Translations under genes and position numbers: made by a program
Shown here: positions 18,566-25,678 of the stretch, piece by piece
Position numbering within the stretch: position 1 is the stretch's first letter
How the letters are laid out: every line of letters starts with the position of its first letter
Assembly (NCBI RefSeq): GCF_007747655.1
Contig: NZ_CP036274.1
Coordinates: forward strand, 930,001 to 994,000
Reading direction: 5' to 3'
From: Anatilimnocola aggregata
GTDB taxonomy: Bacteria; Planctomycetota; Planctomycetia; Pirellulales; Pirellulaceae
Length of the DNA stretch: 64,000 bases
The notes under the pieces: generated by a model
What the model was told of the DNA's origin: nothing
Databases searched by the model: none
What the model saw: the letters and a program-made list of their open reading frames with translations, nothing else

Positions 18566-20026
18566 ATGCGTCGCGCACCGCCGAGATCTGTCATGAAGCC
18601 GAAGAACCAAGTTGCTCCCGCTCCCACCGACTCTAAGGGGAGCTATGCCTTCGTCAGCTTGGGTTGCCCGAAGAACCTCGTCGATAGCGAGCGAATGCTC
18701 GGGCTGTTGAAGATCGATGGCTACGACCTCGTCGCCGATCCCGAAGGGACCGACTTCGTTGTCGTGAACACTTGCGGCTTCATCGAACGCGCGCGAACCG
18801 AGTCATTCTCGTCGATCGACGAAATGCTGGCCTTGAAGAAGGCCGGCAAGACGAAGGGGGTGATCGTTACCGGCTGTCTGGCCGAACGTCAGAAGGAAGA
18901 CCTGCTCACCGAACGGCCGGAAATTGACTACCTCGTGGGCGTGTTCGGTCGCGAAGCCATTACCAAGGTCGCCGACCGGTTGGTGGGGAATCTCGAAGAG
19001 CAGCGAACCGTCTTTCAGCCCGCTCCGATTCGCGCGCTGTCGGATAAAGATCGCCTGCGGATCACTCCCAAGCATTTTGCGTTTCTGAAGATCAGCGAAG
19101 GCTGCGACCGGCTCTGCACGTTCTGCGCAATCCCCAAGATGCGCGGCAAGCACGCCAGCAAGGTCATGGAAGACGTGATTGCCGAGGCCGAACAATTGGC
19201 TGCTGACGGCGTGCGCGAGTTGATCATCGTCGCTCAAGACACCACCTATTACGGCATGGATATCTACGGCGAACCGCGGCTCGCGGAACTGCTGCGTAAG
19301 CTCGATGAAGTGCAGGGAATCGACTGGATTCGCCTGATGTACTTCTATCCGATGTACATCACCGACGAACTGATCGACGTGCTGGCCAATAGCCAGCGCA
19401 TCATTCCTTACATCGACATCCCGCTCCAGCACGCCAGCGATCACATGCTGCGCCGCATGGCCCGCCGCGTTACCCGGCCCGATACCGAAGCCCTCCTGGC
19501 CAAGCTGCGGAGCAAGATCCCGAACCTTAGTTTGCGGACGACATTCATCACCGGCTTCCCCGGCGAAACCGAAGAAGACTTCGAAGAACTGTTGGCCTTT
19601 GCCAAGGCGCAGCGCTTCGAGCGGATGGGGGTCTTCACCTATTCCTTCGAGCCCGATACCCCGGCCGCGAACCTGCCCAATCATCTGAGCGAAGAAGAAA
19701 AAGAGTCTCGCCAGGTGCGGCTGATGGAAGTGCAGCAAGCGCACGCTTTTGCCTGGAATCAGGCCCAAATCGGCAAAACCATTCCCGTGATTCTTGACCA
19801 GCCCGTCGAAGGCGAGAAGAACGTCTGGATCGGTCGCAGCCAGGCCGATGCACCTGATGTGGACGGCCTGGTGTTCGTCACCGGCGATCGCATCAAGCTC
19901 AAGGCGGGCGATATCGTCCCCGTCGAAATCGTCGCCACGCAAGACTACGACCTGGTCGGTCTCGCCGCCGACAAACCGCTGAAGCGTCAACAGCCGGGGC
20001 GGATCCTTTCGCTCACCAGCAAATGA
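18566..20026 (+). CDS. rimO: Ribosomal protein S12 methylthiotransferase RimO
   Basis: Radical-SAM enzyme that adds a methylthio group to the conserved Asp of ribosomal protein S12. It has the MTTase N-terminal domain with three Cys ([17 protein letters not shown] and TGCLAE), the radical SAM motif CDRLCTFC about residue 190, and a C-terminal TRAM domain. Length (486 aa) is slightly above normal because of about 25 extra N-terminal residues. An internal ATG at 18593 (MKPKNQ) is an alternative start. Its stop overlaps the next start as ATGA. Confidence 0.95.
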   Translation: MRRAPPRSVMKPKNQVAPAPTDSKGSYAFVSLGCPKNLVDSERMLGLLKIDGYDLVADPEGTDFVVVNTCGFIERARTESFSSIDEMLALKKAGKTKGVIVTGCLAERQKEDLLTERPEIDYLVGVFGREAITKVADRLVGNLEEQRTVFQPAPIRALSDKDRLRITPKHFAFLKISEGCDRLCTFCAIPKMRGKHASKVMEDVIAEAEQLAADGVRELIIVAQDTTYYGMDIYGEPRLAELLRKLDEVQGIDWIRLMYFYPMYITDELIDVLANSQRIIPYIDIPLQHASDHMLRRMARRVTRPDTEALLAKLRSKIPNLSLRTTFITGFPGETEEDFEELLAFAKAQRFERMGVFTYSFEPDTPAANLPNHLSEEEKESRQVRLMEVQQAHAFAWNQAQIGKTIPVILDQPVEGEKNVWIGRSQADAPDVDGLVFVTGDRIKLKAGDIVPVEIVATQDYDLVGLAADKPLKRQQPGRILSLTSK

Positions 20027-20421
20027 ACGCCGCTGATCCCTCCTCGGTCGAGCCCCCCGTTGTCGACCCGCAGCCGCGATCCGCGCTGACCGACTCGCCG
20101 TGGTTCTGGGCCTATTTGTTCGGCACGGCGGCACTCATCGCCCTGTTCTTTGCCGGGGGCAAGTTCGGCCCGCGCCAAGCGCAGATCGAGCGCGAGTATC
20201 AGTCGCGCACCCGCGCGGCCCAGCAGCTCAACGGCCAAGAGCCCTCGATCAAACTCTCGACGCCCGAGCAAACAATGGTCACGCTCGAGCCGTTGTGGTA
20301 TTTATTAGCTGTCGTGACCGTGATCGGCTGGTTTCTCTTCTGGCGATCGCGACGCGCGACAAACTCTTCTCCTCTCTCATCGACTCCCGCGAGCTCGCAC
20401 CATGTGGATTCTGGACAATGA
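20023..20421 (+). CDS. Small two-TM hypothetical membrane protein
   Basis: Protein of 132 residues. The ATG overlaps the rimO stop (ATGA), which suggests translational coupling. After a Pro-rich cytoplasmic start there are two hydrophobic segments (about residues 27-47 and 90-107) separated by a polar loop with coiled-coil tendency, and a Ser/Thr-rich C-terminus. No known domain. It overlaps the next gene by 20 nt, so rimO and these two genes form one transcription unit. Confidence 0.75.
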   Translation: MNAADPSSVEPPVVDPQPRSALTDSPWFWAYLFGTAALIALFFAGGKFGPRQAQIEREYQSRTRAAQQLNGQEPSIKLSTPEQTMVTLEPLWYLLAVVTVIGWFLFWRSRRATNSSPLSSTPASSHHVDSGQ

Positions 20422-20989
20422 GTACAATCCCGCGCTCCTAGTGTTCTTGGCTGCCTTCGTTGCTCTCGTCGTCTTCGTCGCTTGGATCAAGACCGGCAGA
20501 AAAGAAGTCCTCTACCTCCTGGGCATGGTCATCGTGCTCGACGTCGGCCTCGTCATGTACGAGCGCTTCACCATCTCTGATCGTGAGGCCATTCAAGCGA
20601 CACTGCTGCGCGTCGCGCGCGAGTTGGAAACCAACGACCGCGCTGCGGTCTACGCGGCCATTCATCCCAAGGCAGTGGACCAGCGGATGCAGGCCGAAGC
20701 GGAATTGCCCAAGTACACGTTCAGCGAATGCCGGATTACCAAGATTCACGAGACGAAGGTCGAAGGAAACCAGTCGCCCAAGAAGGCCACCGTCGAGTTC
20801 AACATCATCGCCTCGGGCTCTTTTCGCAGCGGGGCCGACGTGCTGGGCGAAACCAAAATCCCCCGCTTCATTCGCCTCTCGCTCGAGCAAGATACCGACG
20901 GCCAATGGAAAGTCACCGACTATTACCACGCTTCTCCCGAGCAGGCGATCATGCAGCAAACTGGAAATTCAGACTTTCCCAAGCCATAA
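20402..20989 (+). CDS. Membrane-anchored hypothetical protein
   Basis: Protein of 195 residues. Two hydrophobic segments near residues 9-30 and 37-53 are followed by a soluble domain of about 130 residues. Its helix-strand pattern (EAIQATLLRVARELETNDRA at the start, DTDGQWKVTDYY near the end) resembles NTF2-like/SnoaL folds; this is inference only. It overlaps the previous gene by 20 nt and is the last gene of the rimO unit. Confidence 0.75.
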   Translation: MWILDNEYNPALLVFLAAFVALVVFVAWIKTGRKEVLYLLGMVIVLDVGLVMYERFTISDREAIQATLLRVARELETNDRAAVYAAIHPKAVDQRMQAEAELPKYTFSECRITKIHETKVEGNQSPKKATVEFNIIASGSFRSGADVLGETKIPRFIRLSLEQDTDGQWKVTDYYHASPEQAIMQQTGNSDFPKP

Positions 20990-21218
20990 TTTCCCAAAAT
21001 TATTAACGGCAAGTTAACCGCCGCTATCCAAAAAACAGCGTGACTTGATAGCACGCTCGGCTGATTTCACGCTAGTAAAAGCAGTGAATCTGAGGAATCT
21101 AGCATCTGTCTGACTAATTTTGTTGTTGCAGCCGATCTGAAATTTCGATAGAAGAAGATAACGCGTCAGCCCGGGCTTCACCGCCAACAGAACTCTATCA
21201 CCCCTTAGGAGGTGACCG

Positions 21219-21638
21219 GTGAATCCCTTGATCCTTACCCTTGGCATCGCCCTTTCTTCCGTCGCGATCTCTCCTCGCGAAGATGTTGCTACTGAACGTG
21301 TTGACTTGGTTGAGGTTAACCACTTCTACGACGACCAAGGCCGCCTCGTTTTCGACCAGTTACTGTTCTACGACTGGAGCCACGACGACGCTCGCTACCA
21401 GCTGCGGGCCTGGCGAATGGTCAAAAACAGCTCGCAGTTGCCGCAACGCAATTGGCAAACGGGGGGCTATACCGCCGTCTGGCAAGACGGCGACATTCTT
21501 CGCAAGATCGACTCGCCCGCCACCCGCGAATCGTGGACGCAGTACGACCCCGAACTGACCGAACGAGAATTCCTGCCGAAAGAACGGCGGAAAGAACTCC
21601 GTTCCCCCTCGACCCTCGTGAAGGCCCGCACGCGCTAA
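21219..21638 (+). CDS. Exported hypothetical protein, GTG start with perfect Shine-Dalgarno
   Basis: Protein of 139 residues. AGGAGGT at 21207-21213, 5 nt before GTG 21219, is the strongest ribosome binding site in the window and fixes the start. A short hydrophobic N-terminus (PLILTLGIALSSVAIS) acts as a signal or anchor. The body is a compact beta-rich domain with NHFYDDQGRLVFDQLLFYDW. I believe near relatives occur in other planctomycetes but know no function. A hairpin 14 nt after the stop may end the transcript. Confidence 0.75.
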   Translation: MNPLILTLGIALSSVAISPREDVATERVDLVEVNHFYDDQGRLVFDQLLFYDWSHDDARYQLRAWRMVKNSSQLPQRNWQTGGYTAVWQDGDILRKIDSPATRESWTQYDPELTEREFLPKERRKELRSPSTLVKARTR

Positions 21639-21652
21639 GAAGTAGGCTAACT

Positions 21653-21693
21653 TGGGTGCCAATTGTTTTGCACAGCAAAACGACAGGCACCCA
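21653..21693 (+). terminator. Long imperfect hairpin after the GTG-start gene
   Basis: TGGGTGCC and GGCACCCA form an outer 8-bp stem. An inner TTTTG/CAAAA stem closes on loop CACAG. The right arm is followed by TTTTC, so it could terminate transcription. Equally it could be a REP-like element, as it opens a stretch dense in repeats. Confidence 0.45.
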
Positions 21694-21710
21694 TTTTCAA
21701 GTCTCAAACT

Positions 21711-21858
21711 AGTAGTCCGACTAGCGCTCAACGTCATCTGGTTAACCCACGTGCTTGCGCGGGTGAACTGCAAAACAAGCGAACTGCCAGTTCAACGGCC
21801 GCAAGCGGCCCGGTTAACCAAGTTTGGCAACCCGACATCCATCGGTAGCTCAGCCACT
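21711..21858 (-). repeat. Repeat family I, copy A (about 150 bp, GGTTAACC type)
   Basis: Read on the minus strand, this copy matches the plus strand at 41626-41775. The shared blocks are GGTTAACCGGGCCGCTTGCG through CCGTTGAACTG, TTTTGCAG, ACCCGCGCAAG...GTGGGTTAACCA, and a terminal CGCTAGTCGnACnACT. The internal GGGCCGCTTGCGGCC and CCCGCGCAAGCnCGTGGG blocks are hairpin-forming. No coding content is evident. The ends are related inverted repeats, as in miniature mobile elements. Confidence 0.7.
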
Positions 21859-21892
21859 AGCCCACCATCAGCCTGTGACCGAATGCCGGGAG

Positions 21893-21996
21893 GTTTATCA
21901 ACACCCCCCTTTTGCGTGCATCACATTCAAGCCATTCTGCGGCAACGATTTGCGCCCTATTTGCTCAACCTGAAATCATCCTATTTGTTGATTAAC
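21893..21996 (+). repeat. 104-bp MITE-like element, copy 1
   Basis: It begins GTTTATCAACA and ends TGTTGATTAAC, terminal inverted repeats matching at 10 of 11 positions. The interior (TTTTGCGTGCATC, AAATCATCCT) matches the reverse complement of 54129-54232, which has exactly the same length. It is non-coding and too small to carry a transposase. This size and structure fit a MITE mobilised by an enzyme encoded elsewhere. Confidence 0.75.
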
Positions 21997-22014
21997 TGGT
22001 TGCTCTGGCCACTC

Positions 22015-22192
22015 ATCTGCCCGGGGTCGGGAGGCTTTTCGGGCGAGTTGACCCTGTCTTTAGCCGCTCAACGACGGCCTGAGAATCCTCCTGAGCCCAG
22101 TCGAGTGAATGCCACAGTCGCGCTTCAGTTGGTTTTTCGGGCCAACCGTTAACGAAAAGCGGGCTGTCCAAACTCGCCCAAAAACCAACGCC
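22015..22192 (+). repeat. Repeat family II, copy 1 (about 178 bp)
   Basis: It is similar over its whole length to 54294-54472 in the same orientation. Shared blocks include ATCTGCCCGGGGTCGGGAGG, TTAGCCGCTCAACGACGGCC (one change) and AAAACCAACGCC. On the minus strand both copies can encode VERLKTGST-PK-LPTPGR, but small indels break the frame upstream, so I treat it as a non-coding repeat. It starts 19 nt after the 104-bp element. Confidence 0.7.
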
Positions 22193-22370
22193 GCCCCAGG
22201 TCGCACTGGCGTGACTGATTACCAGAAACCGTTCCTCGCGCTGGCGCGAATTTTCCCCGCCGCGTAGACACGCATCTTCCACCAAGTTGTCAAACAGCCG
22301 CTTAATTTATGACGACGTATTGCGCACTTGTCAATCATTTGCACAATATATTTTGGCAAAGCCCCACCTT

Positions 22371-22420
22371 GGTCAACCGGGCCGCTTGCGGCCGTTGAAC
22401 TGCTGGTCCCAGTTGTTTGG
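22371..22420 (+). repeat. Repeat family I, partial copy C
   Basis: GGTCAACCGGGCCGCTTGCG followed by GCCGTTGAACTGCTGGTCC matches the left half of the copy at 41626-41775 almost exactly. The right half is missing, so this is a fragment or a separately spread half-element. The bases between it and the 178-bp repeat (22193-22370) show nothing I can name. Confidence 0.6.
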
Positions 22421-22452
22421 CTCGAAGATAGTGATCTGATTTTCTCAGCGAG

Positions 22453-22701
22453 TCATGGCGGAGGCAGTTTGGAAGACAGCCCAATTCCAATAATTACTAC
22501 CCCCATGATGAGCAGCAACACTCCGCCGATCCGCCCCCAGGTTGCTGAGACGTGAAAATTGTCCGCTCTCTTTTCGAAGTTAAGTGCTCTCAAGAAATCT
22601 TCGGTGGGCTGGAATTTCTTCCCAGCCATTGTCAGGCCTATTGAGCCAACAAACAGAAAAATCAAACCCACGAAAACGATTTGGAAGTTCATATAGGCCA
22701 T
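22453..22701 (-). CDS. Small two-TM membrane protein (82 aa)
   Basis: From ATG 22701 the protein begins MAYMNFQIVFVGLIFLFVGS and ends with a second hydrophobic segment (GGVLLLIMGVVIIGIGL). A polar stretch with FQPTEDFLRALNFEKRADNF lies between. The frame is open further upstream but that part is low-complexity and crosses the conserved 22699-22730 block, so it is unlikely to be translated. It is divergent from the small membrane-protein gene at 22767. No function recognised. Confidence 0.6.
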   Translation of the reverse strand: MAYMNFQIVFVGLIFLFVGSIGLTMAGKKFQPTEDFLRALNFEKRADNFHVSATWGRIGGVLLLIMGVVIIGIGLSSKLPPP

Positions 22702-22730
22702 TCTACTCGCGCAAGAAAAAGCCCCGCCAG
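22699..22730. promoter_or_regulatory. Conserved block in a divergent small-gene pair, copy 1
   Basis: CATTCTACTCGCGCAAGAAA followed by AAGCCCCGCCAG matches 52873-52904 at 29 of 32 positions. On the minus strand it reads ...GCGGGGCTTTTT...GTAGAATG, where TAGAAT could be a -10 box. Both copies lie between a minus-strand small gene and a plus-strand member of the LYVGSY family. Confidence 0.5.
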
Positions 22731-22766
22731 AGTGACAGCGCTGAACGGCCACCTTAGAAACCACCC

Positions 22767-22982
22767 ATGCCCACCACCCGCTCAGCCGCGCCGATCTTCG
22801 CAGCTTTTTTGCTGCTGCTGCCGGTGCTGTATTCGGGGAGCTATTTCGCCTTGGTAGCACCCGAGCGAGAAGGGTTCACGCATCATGGTGCGACTTATCC
22901 GTATCGCTACGGCGGCGCTCTGGCAGCAAGCGTGTATTGGCCGCTGGAGCAAATCGACCGCCGGCTAAGAGCCCAGGTTTAG
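22767..22982 (+). CDS. LYVGSY-family small membrane protein, copy 1 (71 aa)
   Basis: Starts MPTTRSAAPIFAAFLLLLPV and has a single TM helix (about residues 8-28) ending in LYSGSYFALV. A short region follows with PYRYGG, then the C-terminal signature VYWPLEQIDRRLR. It is shorter than the other copies. It shares the frame TRSAAP-FAA-LLLLP-LY-GSY and Y-PLE-DR-R with the copies at 23353, 23679, 52418 and 52941. Function unknown; probably a single-pass protein with an extracytoplasmic tail. Confidence 0.65.
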   Translation: MPTTRSAAPIFAAFLLLLPVLYSGSYFALVAPEREGFTHHGATYPYRYGGALAASVYWPLEQIDRRLRAQV

Positions 22983-23103
22983 GAGGATTGATTTTGGAGT
23001 TCGGTTTCCCTTGACTTGTCCCCTAGCCTCGGCAACTCTAGCAGGGCTTTCGCATAAGCGGTTAGAATCGATGGCGTTATTCAATGCGAAGGAAAGAGTA
23101 TTC

Positions 23104-23343
23104 ATGCAAGATTTCGTCACCGATTTAGTGATCAGAATCGGGGTAAAGCCCATCTGTTTTCTTGCGCTTCTTGCCCTCGGTTTAGCGATGCAGGCAGGTT
23201 ATTCTCGGCTGCGTCGTCCCGCTAAGGATGCCGAGTTTGTTGGGAATTGGCGAGTGCCTGCGGGGCGCTGGATTTTAGGCGTAATCCTACTCGTCGTTTT
23301 CATCTATCTCGGTTATGTCATTTCGAGAGACCCATTGCAGTAA
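23104..23343 (+). CDS. Small two-TM membrane protein (79 aa)
   Basis: ATG 23104 is preceded by GGAAAGAG about 7 nt upstream, which decides the start over earlier in-frame codons. The protein has two hydrophobic segments (about 14-28 and 55-73) with a basic loop containing YSRLRRPAKDAEF. It stands 9 nt before the next LYVGSY-family gene and is probably cotranscribed. Not a member of that family and not recognised. Confidence 0.6.
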   Translation: MQDFVTDLVIRIGVKPICFLALLALGLAMQAGYSRLRRPAKDAEFVGNWRVPAGRWILGVILLVVFIYLGYVISRDPLQ

Positions 23344-23352
23344 GTACTCGAA

Positions 23353-23607
23353 ATGACCAATCGCGTGCCACTTATCATAGCCATCGTTTTGCTGCTGCTG
23401 CCGGTGCTCTATGTAGGGAGCTATCTGGCCAATGTGCGCCCCAGGCCTGTGCTAGTTCCCTTCACGCTTCCGTCGGGCAAGGTTGCCCGCCTAGTCTCGC
23501 ATTACCGATTTGGAATCGAATACTCGGAACGAATCTATTGGCCGCTGGAACAAGTCGACCGCAAGCTACGGCCAAGGGCTTGGGTTGAAAACGAGACAGG
23601 CCCCTGA
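23353..23607 (+). CDS. LYVGSY-family small membrane protein, copy 2 (84 aa)
   Basis: MTNRVPLIIAIVLLLLPVLY opens a single TM helix ending in VGSYLANV. The C-terminal half contains VSHYRFGIEYSERIYWPLEQ and VDRKLRPRAW, the family signature in full. The N-terminus is closest to the copy at 52418 (MTNRAPLIVTIALLLMPVLY). It lies 9 nt after the two-TM gene on the same strand. Confidence 0.68.
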   Translation: MTNRVPLIIAIVLLLLPVLYVGSYLANVRPRPVLVPFTLPSGKVARLVSHYRFGIEYSERIYWPLEQVDRKLRPRAWVENETGP

Positions 23608-23678
23608 TCAGCCAAGTCACTCATTCTTGCCCACCCGCTAGATTCGCGAGTGCGAAGCCCCAAGCTTAAAATGTCCCA

Positions 23679-23951
23679 ATGCCCTCTACCCGCTCAGCCG
23701 CGCCGATCTTCGCAGCCGTATTGCTGCTCCTGCCGATGCTGTACGTGGGGAGCTATCTCGTATCGGTGCTTCCTCAGGGGAAGGTCGTTGTTTGTCCGGT
23801 AGTTGGTAGGCCGGGCCATAGTACTGCTCGCTTCACGCACTACCGCTGGGGATACTAACTACCGACTTCGCTATACTCGCCACTAGAAGAGATTGACCGC
23901 CAAATCCGTCCTGGTGCGTGGGGCAAGCCACCATCGCGATTGCATCCGTGA
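23679..23951 (+). pseudogene. LYVGSY-family gene, copy 3, broken by an in-frame stop
   Basis: From ATG 23679 the frame reads MPSTRSAAPIFAAVLLLLPM, LYVGSYLVSV and on to THYRWGY, then hits TAA at 23856-23858. In the same frame it continues LPTSLYSPLEEIDRQIRPGA to TGA at 23949. The C-terminal signature is therefore intact but cut off by a single nonsense codon. No frameshift is needed. It may be a recent pseudogene, a truncated but functional 59-aa form, or a sequencing error. Confidence 0.7.
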
Positions 23952-24087
23952 CCTGACTAGTCCGGCAAAACCGGACACTACCCCGCTGACGCGCTTCTTG
24001 AATTTGGCCGGTCGATCTGCGAGACTGCGTGCGATTATCACTTGGCCGCCTCCTCTCGAATTTTTTCAGTGGCGGAAGGAGAGATCC

Positions 24088-24351
24088 ATGTCTCAGCAAA
24101 GCATGCTCGGCGAGGTCACTCTGCAAGAGGTGTTTCTTCAAGAGATTGTGAAGTCGAGCGCCGTCGCTGAACTTCGCTCGCTGGAAGTGAAGTTCGTCGG
24201 CGATCGAATCATTCTAAGCGGTGTCGTTGGCTCGTATTATTACAAGCAACTCGCCCAGGAATTGGTGCGGAGCTCCGGCGAGGGTTTTGAAATCGAAAAC
24301 GCGATTGCGGTTGAATACGACAAGTCAGTTACAACCAAAGACTTTGAATAA
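24088..24351 (+). CDS. Small BON-domain-like protein (87 aa)
   Basis: ATG 24088 follows a strong GGAAGGAGAG site and is chosen over the longer open frame. The single domain has the BON-type pattern: a helix, then VKFVGDRIILSGVVGSYYYK, a helix, and IENAIAVEYD. BON domains bind phospholipid or other ligands and are usually periplasmic, but no signal peptide is present here, so a cytoplasmic role is equally possible. It lies 38 nt before the chosen start of the RND adaptor. Confidence 0.75.
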   Translation: MSQQSMLGEVTLQEVFLQEIVKSSAVAELRSLEVKFVGDRIILSGVVGSYYYKQLAQELVRSSGEGFEIENAIAVEYDKSVTTKDFE

Positions 24352-24389
24352 CCAGCATGTTGCTCCTGCCCATGTTCACGAGATATATC

Positions 24390-25601
24390 ATGGCGACATC
24401 GCCCCCGAGATTGTTGGTAGTCCTTTTGTCGGCAGCCCTCCTGGGCACGTTGGCAGCAAGTTCTGGCTGCAGGCCCGCCGCGCCAGAAGCTGGCGAAATG
24501 CCAGTGCCCAAGGTCACCACGACCGCGGTCGTCGCCCAGGAGACGCTCGATTCGGACGACTATACGGGGCAGACGGAAGCCTCGGAGATGGTTGATATCC
24601 GGGCGCGGGTGTTCGGCTATCTCAAGTCGATTGAGTTTAAGGACGGCGATTTCGTTACGGGCCCGGTACTGGGACCGAATGGCGAAGTCGAAAAAGAAGG
24701 GCAGATTCTGTTCACGGTCGAGCCGGACGAATACGAAGCAATTCACAACCAATCGCTCGCCCGCATCGATTTGAACCAGGCCAATCTCACACTGGCGAAA
24801 GCCAAGCTGGCCCGCAATGCCGCGCTCCTCAAATCGAGCGCTGTCAGCCGCGAAGAATATGAGGAGTCCGTGGCTGCGGTCGCATCGACCGAGGCGACGA
24901 TCACCGCCGCGCGGGCCGACGCAAGTCGAACGGCGGTTGACCTGAAGCACACCGTGATTCGGGCCCCGATTAGTGGCCGCATCGATCGCGCCATGGTCTC
25001 CAAGGGGAGTTTGCTCACCGGTGGGCAGACGAACGGCACGCTGTTGACGAAGATCGTCAACGAAAATCCGATGTATGTTTACTTCGATGTCGATGAGCGA
25101 TCGCTGTTGCGTTACATGCGCATGCGGGCGGCGACTCGTGAATCTGCCCCCGGCAGCTTGCGCGACCTGGATATTCGCGTTTATTTGCAATTAGCCGACG
25201 AAACCGACTACAAGCACGAAGGGACGCTCGACTTCATCTCGACAACAGTCAATCGCACAACGGGAACAGCTCGGCTGCGTGGCGTGTTCAAGAACGAAGA
25301 TCGATCGTTGGCCGGCGGCCTGTTTGTGCGGCTTCGCATTCCAGTCAGCAAGCCCTATGAAGCACTGCTGATACCGGAGGCCGCACTCGCGACCGATCAG
25401 AGCGTGAAGTATGTCTATGTGGTCGGGCCCGATGGGACCACCCGGCGCCAGACGGTCGAGTTGGGCGGTACCAGGGGAGAAATGCGAATCGTCACCGCGG
25501 GGCTCAAAGCGGGCGAACACGTGATTGTGAAAGGGCTGCAGCGCGTGAAGCCCGGGCAGAAAGTGGACGCAGAGCTCATCGCTGCCACGTCGCTGCACTA
25601 A
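24390..25601 (+). CDS. RND efflux periplasmic adaptor, second system (lipoprotein)
   Basis: Adaptor of 403 residues. The start at 24390 gives a clean lipoprotein signal (MATSPPRLLVVLLSAALLGT, Cys about residue 27 in SSGC); two earlier in-frame ATGs (24357, 24372) only add residues. Domain order is AcrA/MexA-like: lipoyl half, helical hairpin about 115-190, VIRAPISGRIDRAMVSKGSL, beta-barrel and membrane-proximal domain ending VKGLQRVKPGQKVDAEL. It sits 77 nt before the permease and forms the second tripartite efflux pair in the window. No regulator gene is adjacent. Confidence 0.92.
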   Translation: MATSPPRLLVVLLSAALLGTLAASSGCRPAAPEAGEMPVPKVTTTAVVAQETLDSDDYTGQTEASEMVDIRARVFGYLKSIEFKDGDFVTGPVLGPNGEVEKEGQILFTVEPDEYEAIHNQSLARIDLNQANLTLAKAKLARNAALLKSSAVSREEYEESVAAVASTEATITAARADASRTAVDLKHTVIRAPISGRIDRAMVSKGSLLTGGQTNGTLLTKIVNENPMYVYFDVDERSLLRYMRMRAATRESAPGSLRDLDIRVYLQLADETDYKHEGTLDFISTTVNRTTGTARLRGVFKNEDRSLAGGLFVRLRIPVSKPYEALLIPEAALATDQSVKYVYVVGPDGTTRRQTVELGGTRGEMRIVTAGLKAGEHVIVKGLQRVKPGQKVDAELIAATSLH

Positions 25602-25678
25602 CAGATTGCAGTTGATCCCAGCCGAGAGTTGCAGCAGGTTTTACATCGACGAGTAGCCGTCCACAGGAACGCTCAATC

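Noticed and set aside
18803-20134. 443-codon minus-strand frame opposite rimO
   Set aside because: Antisense to rimO, which has intact radical-SAM and TRAM motifs; a high-GC shadow frame.
22013-22285. 90-codon minus-strand frame in the 178-bp repeat
   Set aside because: The matching frame in the second copy is displaced by indels upstream of the shared peptide, so a conserved protein is not supported.
21640-22420. Insertion sequence or prophage in the repeat island
   Set aside because: No transposase, integrase or phage gene frame is present; only short non-coding repeats.
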